Notes: generated by a model not told the origin, from the letters alone. A stretch of 64,000 nucleotides of DNA from Aeromicrobium sp. IC_218 (GCF_004336805.1 NZ_SJXM01000005.1:1-64000); one strand, 5' to 3'. Positions 18,144 to 27,350 are shown, counted from the first letter of the stretch. Numbers and translations are program-made.

Positions 18144-18176
18144 ATGACATCGGTCATGTGACATCGCAAGTGTCAC
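18144..18176. promoter_or_regulatory. Paired dyads upstream of cupredoxin operon
   Basis: Two adjacent inverted repeats precede the operon start: ATGAC-ATCG-GTCAT (18144-18157) and GTGACA-N7-TGTCAC (18158-18176, the right arm ending at 18176). They share GAC/GTC half-sites. They lie 10-42 nt upstream of the ATG and probably overlap the promoter. The regulator is unknown. Confidence 0.5.
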
Positions 18177-18196
18177 GTTCGTCCGCAGGCCGGACG

Positions 18197-18234
18197 CGCG
18201 AGGAGGGCCCGACGGGTGTCGGACCCTCCTCGCG
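18197..18234 (-). terminator. Terminator of the cold-shock gene
   Basis: A 17-nt arm beginning CGCGAGGAGGG pairs with its near-perfect complement (one mismatch) across a GGGT loop, starting 6 nt after the cold-shock gene stop codon. It separates this gene from the membrane-protein operon. Confidence 0.85.
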
Positions 18235-18239
18235 AAGAC

Positions 18240-18440
18240 TCAGCCGGGCTTGACCTCGTGGGCCTCACGGCCCTTGGGGCCGGCGACGACCTCGAAGCTG
18301 ACCGCCTGGCCGTCCTCGAGCGTCTTGTAGCCGTCGATGGTGATCTTGGACCAGTGGACGAACACGTCGTCCTCACCCTCGACGGCGATGAAGCCGTAGC
18401 CCTTGTCGGCGTTGAACCACTTGACGGTGCCCTGCACCAT
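18240..18440 (-). CDS. cspA: Cold-shock protein
   Basis: A 66-residue single-domain cold-shock protein. Both RNA-binding motifs are intact: KGYGFI (RNP1) and VFVHW (RNP2), after the typical opening [14 protein letters not shown]. It acts as an RNA chaperone in the cytoplasm. ATG 18440 gives the standard family start. It stands alone between its terminator and the carrier gene, 112 nt away. Confidence 0.95.
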   Translation of the reverse strand: MVQGTVKWFNADKGYGFIAVEGEDDVFVHWSKITIDGYKTLEDGQAVSFEVVAGPKGREAHEVKPG

Positions 18441-18552
18441 GCGCACTCCTGCGTGTCGTCGGACTCCCCTGCCCGGCAGCCCTGATCACCGCTGAGCGTA
18501 CACGCCGCCCAGCAGCCCCCGTGAGCCCGGAGAACGGGACGTGAGGACGGTC

Positions 18553-18831
18553 TCAGCAGCCGCCGGCGACCGCGGGGATGATCGAGATCTGGGTGCCGTC
18601 CGGGGTCGCCGTGGCCAGGCCCTCGGCGAAGCGGACGTCCTCCTCGGCGACGTAGATGTTGACGAAGCGGCGCAGCGCGCCGTCCTCGTCGACGATGCGC
18701 GCCTTGATGCCCGGGTAGCTGGACTCCAGCGAGTCCACGACCTCGGACAGGGTCGCGCCGTCGGCGCTGACGGTCGAGTCGTCGCCGGTGTAGCTGCGCA
18801 GGATGGTCGGGATGCGGACGCTGACGCTCAC
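18553..18831 (-). CDS. CysO/ThiS/MoaD-like sulfur carrier ending Gly-Gly-Cys
   Basis: A 92-residue ubiquitin-fold sulfur carrier closely resembling mycobacterial CysO as I remember it (SVRIPTILRSYTG, LRRFVNIYVAEEDVRF, ISIIPAVAGG). Such proteins carry sulfide as a C-terminal thiocarboxylate on Gly-Gly after activation by a MoeB/ThiF-like enzyme. Here one extra residue, Cys, follows Gly-Gly, so the tail would have to be trimmed before activation, as described for some other carriers. It lies 26 nt downstream of the ThrC-like gene and shares its SAM-I riboswitch. The start is GTG 18831, with GGAG about 12 nt upstream. No cysM or protease gene is adjacent. Confidence 0.88.
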   Translation of the reverse strand: MSVSVRIPTILRSYTGDDSTVSADGATLSEVVDSLESSYPGIKARIVDEDGALRRFVNIYVAEEDVRFAEGLATATPDGTQISIIPAVAGGC

Positions 18832-18857
18832 GGTCGTTCTCTCTCCTCGGTGGGGTT

Positions 18858-20126
18858 TCAGGCGATGCCGGTGGCGACGAAGGCGTCGTACGACGGCGGG
18901 ATCGTGACGGTGGGGCCGACCCGGTCGGCGATCGCGTCGAGCGTCTTCAGGCCGTCGCCGGTGTTGAGGACGACGGTCTCGGCGTCCGGGTCGAGCTGGC
19001 GGGTGGCGAGCAGCTTCTTGAGCGTCGCGACGGTGACACCGCCGGCGGTCTCGGCGAAGATGCCCTCGGTACGGGCCAGCAGCGCGATGCCGTCGCGGAT
19101 CTCGTCCTCGCTGACGTCCTCGACGCTGCCGCCGGTGCGCCGCGTGACGTCCAGGACGTACGGGCCGTCGGCGGGGTTGCCGATGGCCAGCGACTTGGCG
19201 ATGGTGTCGGGCTTCACCGGGCGGACGACGTCGTGGCCGGACTTGTAGGCCGCCGCCACCGGCGAGCAGCCCGTGGCCTGGGCGCCGAACACCTTGTACG
19301 GCGTCGGCTCGACCAGGCCGAGGTCGCCGAGCTCGCCGAACGCCTTGTCGACCTTGGTCAGCTGCGAGCCGGACGCCACCGGGATGACGACCTGCTCGGG
19401 CAGGCGCCAGCCGAGCTGCTCGGCGATCTCGTAGCCGAGCGTCTTGGAGCCCTCGGCGTAGTAGGGCCGCACGTTGACGTTGACGAAGGCCCAGTCCGGC
19501 TCCTCCCCCGCGATCTCGCTGGCCAGCTTGTTGACGTCGTCGTAGTTGCCGTCGACGGCCACGAGCGCGCCGCCGTAGACGGCGCTGGTCAGCACCTTGG
19601 CCTGCTCGAGGTTGGAGGGGATGAACACGACGCCGCGGATGCCGGCGCGGGCCGAGGCGGCCGCGACCGCGTTGGCCAGGTTGCCCGTCGACGGACAGGC
19701 CAGGACGGTGAAGCCCAGCTCGCGGGCGGCGGCCAGCGCGACGGCCACGACGCGGTCCTTGAACGAGTGCGTGGGGTTGCCCGAGTCGTCCTTGACCCAC
19801 AGCGAGCGCATGCCCAGCTCGCGGGCCAGGTTGTCGGCCTTCACCAGGCGGGTGAAGCCGGGGTCGGTGTTGGGGAAGGTCGCCACGTCGTCGGGCACGG
19901 GGAGCAGCGAGCGGTAGCGCCAGATGCTGCGCGGGCCGGCCTCGATCTGCTCGCGGGTCACGGTGCCGAACTCGTAGCCGACCTCAAGCGGGCCGAAGCA
20001 CTCGGTGCACGCGTAGTGCGGGCCGAGCTCCGTGCGGTGGCCGCACTCGCGACAGGCCAGGTGGGTCGCGGGGCCGAAGGCTCCGGTGCGGGGGGCGGGC
20101 TTGGTGATGGACGCGCCGATGGTCAC
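18858..20126 (-). CDS. thrC: Threonine synthase-like PLP enzyme (ThrC or homocysteine synthase)
   Basis: A 422-residue fold-type II PLP enzyme. An N-terminal zinc-ribbon-like pair (CREC at 25-28, CTEC at 40-43) is followed by the PLP lysine Lys123 in THSFKDRV and the phosphate-binding segment CPSTGNLANAVAA. By family it would convert O-phosphohomoserine to threonine. The context argues for caution: it is preceded by a SAM-I riboswitch and followed by a sulfur carrier, neither expected for threonine synthesis but both fitting homocysteine formation from O-phosphohomoserine. The start is GTG 20126, with GGGAG 8 nt upstream, right after the riboswitch. Confidence 0.88.
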   Translation of the reverse strand: MTIGASITKPAPRTGAFGPATHLACRECGHRTELGPHYACTECFGPLEVGYEFGTVTREQIEAGPRSIWRYRSLLPVPDDVATFPNTDPGFTRLVKADNLARELGMRSLWVKDDSGNPTHSFKDRVVAVALAAARELGFTVLACPSTGNLANAVAAASARAGIRGVVFIPSNLEQAKVLTSAVYGGALVAVDGNYDDVNKLASEIAGEEPDWAFVNVNVRPYYAEGSKTLGYEIAEQLGWRLPEQVVIPVASGSQLTKVDKAFGELGDLGLVEPTPYKVFGAQATGCSPVAAAYKSGHDVVRPVKPDTIAKSLAIGNPADGPYVLDVTRRTGGSVEDVSEDEIRDGIALLARTEGIFAETAGGVTVATLKKLLATRQLDPDAETVVLNTGDGLKTLDAIADRVGPTVTIPPSYDAFVATGIA

Positions 20127-20138
20127 GACAGGACTCCC

Positions 20139-20247
20139 GTCATCTGCCCCCGACGACCGTCGCCGGGGCCGGAGGTAGCACCTGGCTCGTGGTCGAGCTG
20201 GTTGCTGGAGCTTCAGCGGGCCGGGTCCCTCTGCTCCTCTTGATGAA
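20139..20247 (-). promoter_or_regulatory. SAM-I (S-box) riboswitch
   Basis: On the minus strand the leader contains the S-box landmarks in order: TTCATCAAGAG, AGAGGGACC, GGCCCGCTGAAGC, CAGCAACC, CCAGGTGCTACCTCC, and GGCAGATGA, with P1 formed by TTCATC and GATGA. Its 3' end touches the ribosome binding site (GGGAG) of the ThrC-like gene, so S-adenosylmethionine binding probably blocks translation initiation, as in other GC-rich actinobacteria. Confidence 0.92.
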
Positions 20248-20254
20248 CGGGACG

Positions 20255-20284
20255 AGCGTAGAGCGGGTGTCTCACGATGTGCAA
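20255..20284 (-). promoter_or_regulatory. Promoter of the SAM-I riboswitch transcript
   Basis: TTGCAC (20284-20279), 18-bp spacer, TACGCT (20260-20255) on the minus strand. The predicted start near 20248 coincides with the 5' end of the riboswitch fold, which supports both calls. Confidence 0.6.
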
Positions 20285-20321
20285 CGAGCGTCCGGATCGT
20301 GGACGAATCGGTGAGACAGGG

Positions 20322-21125
20322 TCAGGCGCCGAGGTCGTCGGCGAGGTCCGTCAGCCACTGGGCGACGGCGTCCGGGCCGTCCAGGACGACGTCCGAGCGC
20401 GCCACCAACGCGTCCTGCTCGGCCGACGCCGAGCACAGCAGCAGACCGCCGAGCCCCTCCTCGCGGAGGGCGTCGACGGCGTCGAAGGCCGGCAGGTCGC
20501 CGAGGTCGTCGCCGCCGAAGACCACCTGGCGGGCGCCGGTCTCCGCGACGAGGGCGCGCAGGGCGTCGCCCTTGTCGACGCCGGGCTGGCGCAGCTCCAC
20601 GACCTGGCGGCCGTGCTCGACCTGGAGGCCGTGCTGCTCGGCCAGCGCGGTCAGCGGGGCGCCGAGCTCGGGCAGGACGTCCTCGGGCAGGCCGCGCGTG
20701 TGGACCGCGACGGCGAGGCCCTTGTCCTCGATGCGGGCCGCCTGGGCGCCGTGCTCGGCCAGCCAGCCGGGCAGCGCGGCGACGACTGCGGCGACCGCCT
20801 CGGGCGCGACGACGTCCTGCACCGGGCCGTCGGCGGCCGACCAGCGCTCGGCGCCGTACTGGCCCATGATGCGCAGGTTCTCCAGGCCCTCCAGGCCCAG
20901 GAAGCCGCCGAGCTCGAGCGCCTGGGCGACCGGACGGCCGGTGACGATCGCGACCTGGCCGAGCACGCGACCGAGCCGCTGCAGCGCCGCGACCGAGCCC
21001 GGGTGGGCGTAGGCGCGGGTCGGGTCGTCGACGATGTGGGACAGCGTGCCGTCGAAGTCCAGGCCGAGCAGGGTTCCTGCGGGATCGGACAGCACGGCGT
21101 CACGACGGGTCAGCGCATCGGGCAT
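20322..21125 (-). CDS. otsB: Trehalose-6-phosphate phosphatase
   Basis: A 267-residue HAD-superfamily phosphatase that removes the phosphate from trehalose-6-phosphate. Motif I is LDFDGTLSHI with the nucleophile Asp23 and acid Asp25; motif II is IVTGR near residue 62; motif III/IV is KGDALRALV followed by FGGDDLGDLPAFDAV. It is the last gene of an operon with the LytR_C-like and DUF3263 genes (7-nt gap). The synthase OtsA lies 2 kb away on the opposite strand. Confidence 0.92.
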   Translation of the reverse strand: MPDALTRRDAVLSDPAGTLLGLDFDGTLSHIVDDPTRAYAHPGSVAALQRLGRVLGQVAIVTGRPVAQALELGGFLGLEGLENLRIMGQYGAERWSAADGPVQDVVAPEAVAAVVAALPGWLAEHGAQAARIEDKGLAVAVHTRGLPEDVLPELGAPLTALAEQHGLQVEHGRQVVELRQPGVDKGDALRALVAETGARQVVFGGDDLGDLPAFDAVDALREEGLGGLLLCSASAEQDALVARSDVVLDGPDAVAQWLTDLADDLGA

Positions 21126-21132
21126 GGGTCGA

Positions 21133-21702
21133 TCATCGCGTGCCGGACAGGACGACCGTCAGGCGGTCCGCCCGCATCGGCGCCACGCGCTCGCGGACCC
21201 GGTCGAGGCCGAGGTCGCGGGCGAGCCGTTCGGCCGCGGCGCGCTGCCCGGCCGGGTGGTAGACGGTGCTGCTCGGGATGCTGCCCCGCCAGTTGCCGAC
21301 GCCCTCGACCGTCCAGCCGGCGCCGCGGGCGCGACCGGCGTACTCGGCGGCCAGGCCGCTGCGACCGGTGTTGTTGAACACGACGACCGGGACGTCACGG
21401 GCCGGCTCGGGCTCGGCCGACGGCGTCTCGCTCGGGCTGGGGCTCGGGCTCGGCGTGGGCGACGGGCTCGGGGAGGGCGACGGCGTGGGGCTGGGCGTCG
21501 GCACCTCGCTCGGTGCGGGGCTCGACGTGGGGGCCGCGGTGGGCGACGCGCTGGCGGCGGGTCGCGGCGAGCCCGACTCGTCGTCGTCCAGCAGCGTCAC
21601 CACGAGGTAGGCGGCCGCGGCGGCGAGCAGCAGGGCCGTGCCGACGATCAGCCAGCTCGGCAGGATGACCGCGCGACGGGTCGGCGTCCGACGATGGTCC
21701 AC
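21133..21702 (-). CDS. LytR C-terminal domain membrane protein
   Basis: A 189-residue protein: a short cytoplasmic N-terminus ([17 protein letters not shown]), one membrane helix (about 14-42), a linker of alternating Ser-Pro and Thr-Pro (about 50-95), and a C-terminal LytR_C-type domain ([20 protein letters not shown] through [15 protein letters not shown]). It is probably anchored with the domain outside the membrane. LytR_C domains accompany cell-wall ligases, but no LCP domain is present. The start is GTG 21702, 14 nt after the DUF3263 stop codon, in one operon with otsB. Confidence 0.82.
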   Translation of the reverse strand: MDHRRTPTRRAVILPSWLIVGTALLLAAAAAYLVVTLLDDDESGSPRPAASASPTAAPTSSPAPSEVPTPSPTPSPSPSPSPTPSPSPSPSETPSAEPEPARDVPVVVFNNTGRSGLAAEYAGRARGAGWTVEGVGNWRGSIPSSTVYHPAGQRAAAERLARDLGLDRVRERVAPMRADRLTVVLSGTR

Positions 21703-21715
21703 CGCAGGCGCAGCC

Positions 21716-22003
21716 TCAGGCGTCGAAGCCGAGGCGGCGGGCCGAGCGCGTGCGCTGACGCTGCTCGCGCACGCGGCGCAGGCGCTTGACCAGCAGCGGG
21801 TCGAACGCCAGAGCCTCCTCGGTGTCGATGAGCGCGTTGAGCACCTGGTAGTACCGGGTGGCGGACATGTCGAACTTCTCGCGGATGGTCTGCTCCTTGG
21901 CCCCCGCGTACTTCCACCACTGACGCTCCATCGCGAGGATCTCGCGGTCACGCTCGGACAGCGACGTCGTCGGCTCGACCACGGCCTTCTCCACAGCGCT
22001 CAT
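21716..22003 (-). CDS. DUF3263 protein, probably leaderless
   Basis: A 95-residue DUF3263 protein, recognisable by [20 protein letters not shown] followed by [24 protein letters not shown], a helix-turn-helix-like segment in which the latter part could contact DNA. The family is restricted to actinobacteria and uncharacterised. A promoter ATGACA (22040-22035), 18 bp, TACCAT (22016-22011) would start transcription at about 22004, so ATG 22003 (or GTG 22009) would be read from a leaderless message. A strong palindrome overlaps the -35 region. Confidence 0.82.
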   Translation of the reverse strand: MSAVEKAVVEPTTSLSERDREILAMERQWWKYAGAKEQTIREKFDMSATRYYQVLNALIDTEEALAFDPLLVKRLRRVREQRQRTRSARRLGFDA

Positions 22004-22020
22004 GCGCACGATGGTACGGC

Positions 22021-22044
22021 ATGAATGACAGGCGTGTCATTCAT
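22021..22044. promoter_or_regulatory. Perfect 10-bp-arm operator dyad
   Basis: ATGAATGACA-GGCG-TGTCATTCAT is a perfect inverted repeat in the 109-nt gap between the DUF3263 operon and the divergent oxidoreductase-otsA operon. It covers the predicted -35 and spacer of the DUF3263 promoter, so a repressor bound here would block it. The shape (10-bp arms, 4-bp centre) is TetR-like. No TetR gene lies in the window near it. Confidence 0.65.
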
Positions 22045-22112
22045 CCGGTCGGGCCGGTCCACGGGACCGCTCCCGGCGTGCCGCGGCCCCGCACCGTGGC
22101 CATACTGAGCCG

Positions 22113-23105
22113 GTGACCACCGACACCACCCCCGTGCGCTGGGGCATCCTCGCCACCGGCGCGATCGCCGAGAAGCTCGCCGCCGACGTCCCCCTCGTCC
22201 CGGGCAACGAGCTGGCCGCCGTCGGCTCGCGTCGGCTCGAGTCCGCCCAGGCCTTCGCCGACCGGTTCGGCGTCGCCCGCGCACACGGCTCCTACGAGGA
22301 GCTGGCCGCCGACCCCGACGTCGACGTCGTCTACGTGGCGACTCCGCACGGACGCCACCTCGAGGACGCGCTCATGTGCCTGGAGCACGGCAAGGCCGTG
22401 CTGTGCGAGAAGGCGCTCACCCTCGACGAGCCCGACGCCCGCCGCCTGGTCGAGACCGCGCGCGAGAAGAAGCTGTTCCTGGCCGAGGCGATGTGGATGC
22501 GCGTCCACCCGCTCGTGCGCCGCGTGCTGGAGATGGTCGAGTCCGGCTCGCTCGGCGAGGTGCGCCAGCTGCGCGCCGACCTGGGCTTCGTCGCCGGCGG
22601 CAAGTCGCGCCTGTGGGACCCGAGCCTGGGTGCCAGCGCGCTGCTCGACGTCGGCATCTACCCGCTGACCTTCGCCCACCTCGTCCTCGGTGCGCCCGAG
22701 CGCATCACCGCCGACGGCACGCTGTCCGAGCACGGCTTCGACCTGACCGGCGGCGCGACGCTCACCTACGCGTCGGGCGCGGTCGCGACCATCTCGTGGT
22801 CGCAGGTCACCCAGTCCGACAGCCGCGCCTCGGTCGCGGGCTCCGACGGACGCATCGAGATCAACGCGCCGATGCACCACCCGACGTCCGCCACCTACAC
22901 GAGCAACGGCGAGGTCGAGACGCTCACCGCCCCGGTCACCGGGTACGGCTACGCGCACGAGGTCGCCGAGGTGGCGGCCTGCCTGCGCCGGGGCGAGACC
23001 GAGTCCGCCCTGCTGCCGCTCGACGAGACGGTCGCGATCCTCGGCCAGATGGACGCCATCCGGGCCCAGATCGCCGCCGCTGCGGGCTCCGCGACGAGTC
23101 GATAG
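22113..23105 (+). CDS. Gfo/Idh/MocA family oxidoreductase
   Basis: A 330-residue NAD(P)-dependent oxidoreductase. The Rossmann motif is WGILATGAIAEKLAAD near residue 10, the catalytic lysine lies in LCEKALTLDEPDA (the family EKP variant, here EKA), and the C-terminal domain has GASALLDVGIYPLTFAHLVLG with the conserved DxGxY. It resembles the dehydrogenases acting on sugars or on trans-dihydrobenzenediol. The start is GTG 22113. otsA follows 9 nt later, so the two are co-transcribed; a sugar substrate is plausible but unproven. Confidence 0.87.
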   Translation: MTTDTTPVRWGILATGAIAEKLAADVPLVPGNELAAVGSRRLESAQAFADRFGVARAHGSYEELAADPDVDVVYVATPHGRHLEDALMCLEHGKAVLCEKALTLDEPDARRLVETAREKKLFLAEAMWMRVHPLVRRVLEMVESGSLGEVRQLRADLGFVAGGKSRLWDPSLGASALLDVGIYPLTFAHLVLGAPERITADGTLSEHGFDLTGGATLTYASGAVATISWSQVTQSDSRASVAGSDGRIEINAPMHHPTSATYTSNGEVETLTAPVTGYGYAHEVAEVAACLRRGETESALLPLDETVAILGQMDAIRAQIAAAAGSATSR

Positions 23106-23114
23106 GGTCGGGTC

Positions 23115-24548
<1,434 letters not shown>

Positions 24549-24558
24549 CCGCCGGGAC

Positions 24559-24584
24559 GCGGCCGGGCTGACTCCCCCGGCCGC
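24559..24584 (+). terminator. Hairpin terminator after otsA
   Basis: GCGGCCGGG, an 8-nt loop, then CCCGGCCGC: a perfect 9-bp stem 10 nt after the otsA stop codon and 13 nt before the next start codon. Confidence 0.65.
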
Positions 24585-24597
24585 TAGCCTCCGGCGC

Positions 24598-25920
24598 ATG
24601 ACCACCACCGAGCCGCTCGCACCGGGCGTGCGCCGCGGCTACGCGCTGGGCAGCGTCGCGACCGGCACGTTCGGCACCGTCCCGGGCCTGCTGCTGCTCC
24701 CCTACCTCACCGACCACCTCGGCATCGCCGCCGTGGCGGCCGGCGCGATCGTGCTCGTCCCGAAGGCGTGGGACGTCGTGCTGAACCCGCTGGCCGGACG
24801 CATCAGCGACCGCTCGACCCACCCGGCCGGGCGTCGCCGTCCGTTCCTGCTGCGCGGTGGGCTGGCCCTCGCGGCGTGCTTCGCGCTGCTGTTCGCCGGG
24901 CCGACGTCGCCCGCCTGGCTGGGCGGCGCCTACGTCGTCCTGGCGTTCCTGGCCTGTGCCACGGCGTACGCGTTCTTCCAGGTGCCGTACGTGGCGATGC
25001 CGGCCGAGATGACGTCCGACTACGACGAGCGCACCCGGCTCATGAGCTGGCGCGTCGCGGTGCTGGCGCTGGCGATCCTGGTCAGCGGCGCCACGGCACC
25101 CATGGTGGTCAACGCCTTCGGTGGCGAGGAGACGACCGCGGGCTACCGGCTCATGGGCGTGTACGTCGGGCTGCTGCTGGCCGTCGGCGTCGTCGGCGCC
25201 TGGTGGGGCACGCGGGACGCCCCGCAGACCCGCACCGAGGAGTCGTCCGGCACCCTGCGCGAGCAGCTGCGCGTCGTGGCGCACGCCCGGGACTTCCGCG
25301 CGCTGCTGACCTGCTTCGTGGTGCAGGCGCTCGGCGTCGGCGCGCTGCTCGCCGGCGTCGCCTACGTGGCCGACGACCTGCTGGAGTCGACCGCCGCGTC
25401 GACCTTCCTGTTCGCGGCGTTCGTCGGGCCGGCGATCCTCGTGACGCCGCTGTGGGAGCGCTACGCCCGCACGCGGGGCAAGAAGTCAGGCTACGTGCTC
25501 AGCTCGGCGCTGCTCGCGCTCGGTGCCCTGGCGCTGCTGACCACCCGCACCGGCGAGGCCGGCTGGGCCTACGCCGCGGCCGTGCTCGTGGGCGTCGGCT
25601 ACGCCGGGGCGCAGGTGTTCCCCATGGCGATGCTGCCGGACGCCGCGGCCCGCGACGCCGAGCGCACCGGCGAGAACCGCGTCGGCGTCTACACCGGCGT
25701 GTGGACCGCGGGCGAGACGCTCGGCCTCGCCCTCGGACCGGGCCTGTTCGCGCTCGTGCTGGCGCTCGGCGGCTACGTCTCGAGCACCGACGGCGACGCC
25801 GTGCAGCCCGACAGCGCGCTGGACGCCATCGCGATCGGGTTCTCGGTCGTGCCGGCCGTGCTCGTCGCCGCCGGCCTGCTCTGGCTGCGCCGCTATCACC
25901 TCGACGAGGAGACCCGATGA
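24598..25920 (+). CDS. GPH-family (MelB-like) sugar:cation symporter
   Basis: A 440-residue twelve-helix transporter of the glycoside-pentoside-hexuronide branch of the MFS. Typical features are KAWDVVLNPLAGRISDRSTHPAGRRRPFLLRGG near residue 55-90 (the cation-site Asp region and loop 2-3) and PYVAMPAEMTSDYDERTRLMSWR near 130, matching the conserved sequence after helix 4. It should import a glycoside or related solute with Na+ or H+. It overlaps the following PLP-enzyme gene by 4 nt, which hints that the transported solute may be linked to that enzyme. Confidence 0.82.
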   Translation: MTTTEPLAPGVRRGYALGSVATGTFGTVPGLLLLPYLTDHLGIAAVAAGAIVLVPKAWDVVLNPLAGRISDRSTHPAGRRRPFLLRGGLALAACFALLFAGPTSPAWLGGAYVVLAFLACATAYAFFQVPYVAMPAEMTSDYDERTRLMSWRVAVLALAILVSGATAPMVVNAFGGEETTAGYRLMGVYVGLLLAVGVVGAWWGTRDAPQTRTEESSGTLREQLRVVAHARDFRALLTCFVVQALGVGALLAGVAYVADDLLESTAASTFLFAAFVGPAILVTPLWERYARTRGKKSGYVLSSALLALGALALLTTRTGEAGWAYAAAVLVGVGYAGAQVFPMAMLPDAAARDAERTGENRVGVYTGVWTAGETLGLALGPGLFALVLALGGYVSSTDGDAVQPDSALDAIAIGFSVVPAVLVAAGLLWLRRYHLDEETR

Positions 25921-27350
25921 CGATGCCCCACGACGAGATCCGCGCCCGGCTCGAGACGTTGCGGGCCGGCGACCTGCCTACGCACGGCGGACGCACGCTC
26001 GCCTACGTCTACGACTCCGGGCTGGCCGACGTCGACGTGCTGGCCAAGGAGGCGCTGGCGGCGTACGCCTCGACCAACGGGCTCGACCCGACCGCCTTCC
26101 CCAGCCTGCTGGCGATGGAGCGCGACCTGGTCGGCTTCGCCCGGACGCTGCTGCACGGACCCGGCTCGGTCGTCGGCACGGCGACGTCCGGCGGCACCGA
26201 GTCGGTGCTCCTGGCCGTCCAGTCCGCCCGCGACGCCCACCCCGGCGTCGAGCGTCCGGTGATGGTCGTGCCGAGCACCGCGCACGCCGCGTTCGCCAAG
26301 GCGTCCCACTACTTCGGCGTGGAGCGGGTGGCCGTGCCGGTCGACCCGGCGACCCACCGCGCCGACGTGGACGCGACGCGGGCGGCGCTCGACGAGCACG
26401 CCGGACGCGTGGTGCTGGTCGCGGTGAGCGCCCCGTCGTACGCCCATGGCGTCGTCGACCCGGTCGCCGAGGTCGCGGCGCTCGCCGCCGAGCGCGGCCT
26501 GCGCTGCCACGTCGACGCCTGCATCGGCGGCTGGGTGCTGCCCTGGGCGCAGCGGCTCGGCCGCGACGTGCCCGCCTGGAACTTCGCGGTCGAGGGCGTC
26601 ACGAGCATCTCGGTCGACCTGCACAAGTACGCCTACGCGCCCAAGGGCGTCTCGCTGCTGCTGCACCGCACGCCGGCGCTGCGCCGCAGCCAGTACTTCG
26701 CGAGCGCCGACTGGCCCGGCTACACGATGCTCAACGCCACGATGCAGTCGACGAAGTCCGGCGGCCCGCTCGCCGCGGCATGGGCGACGGTGCAGGCGAT
26801 CGGCGACGAGGGGTACCTCGAGCTCGTCCGGGTGGCGCTCGCGGGCACGGACGCCCTGGTCGCCGGCATCGAGGCGACCGCGCACCTGGCGCTGGCGTCC
26901 CGGCCGGACTCCACCCTCGTGGCGCTGACCACCGACGAGGCCCTGGACGTCTTCACGCTCAGCGACGAGATGCTCGAGCGCGGGTGGTACGTCCAGCCGC
27001 AGATGCGGTTCGGCGGGCAGCCGGCCACGCTCCACCTCACGGTGAGCGCGGCGACCGCGGCCGGCGTCCCGGACTTCCTGGACGCCCTGCGGTCGTCCGT
27101 GACCGCGGCCGTAGCCGCCGGCCCGGTGCAGGTCGATCCGGCCCTGGCCGAGGCCGCCGCGGCGCTCGACCCGGCGAGCCTGGACGACGGCACGCTCGAC
27201 GCGCTGCTGGCCGTCGCCGGGCTCGCCGGCGACGGGGGCGAGCTCGCCCCGCCCAGCCGCATGGCCGAGGTCAACGCCCTGCTGGACGTGGCCCCACCGG
27301 CGCTGCGCGAGGCCCTGCTCGTCGCCTTCCTCGACCGGCTCAGCCGCTGA
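25917..27350 (+). CDS. PLP-dependent decarboxylase/lyase (group II family)
   Basis: A 477-residue fold-type I PLP enzyme of the group II decarboxylase/sphingosine-1-phosphate lyase-like family. Seen are the substrate-side segment ASTNGLDPTAFPSLLAMERDLV, the cofactor segment GTATSGGTESVLLAVQSARD, HVDACIGGWVLPW with the PLP-nitrogen Asp, and the PLP-lysine segment SISVDLHKYAYAPKGVSLLLHR. In S1P lyases the same arrangement cleaves phosphorylated sphingoid bases; decarboxylation of an amino acid is also possible. The start ATG 25917 overlaps the transporter stop codon. The last 100 residues are an Ala-rich extension. Confidence 0.82.
   Translation: MTMPHDEIRARLETLRAGDLPTHGGRTLAYVYDSGLADVDVLAKEALAAYASTNGLDPTAFPSLLAMERDLVGFARTLLHGPGSVVGTATSGGTESVLLAVQSARDAHPGVERPVMVVPSTAHAAFAKASHYFGVERVAVPVDPATHRADVDATRAALDEHAGRVVLVAVSAPSYAHGVVDPVAEVAALAAERGLRCHVDACIGGWVLPWAQRLGRDVPAWNFAVEGVTSISVDLHKYAYAPKGVSLLLHRTPALRRSQYFASADWPGYTMLNATMQSTKSGGPLAAAWATVQAIGDEGYLELVRVALAGTDALVAGIEATAHLALASRPDSTLVALTTDEALDVFTLSDEMLERGWYVQPQMRFGGQPATLHLTVSAATAAGVPDFLDALRSSVTAAVAAGPVQVDPALAEAAAALDPASLDDGTLDALLAVAGLAGDGGELAPPSRMAEVNALLDVAPPALREALLVAFLDRLSR

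Noticed and set aside
18158..18176. A fourth CRP-like site
   Set aside because: The GTGACA/TGTCAC arms are separated by 7 nt rather than the CRP arrangement TGTGA-N6-TCACA, so it was recorded only as an unknown dyad.
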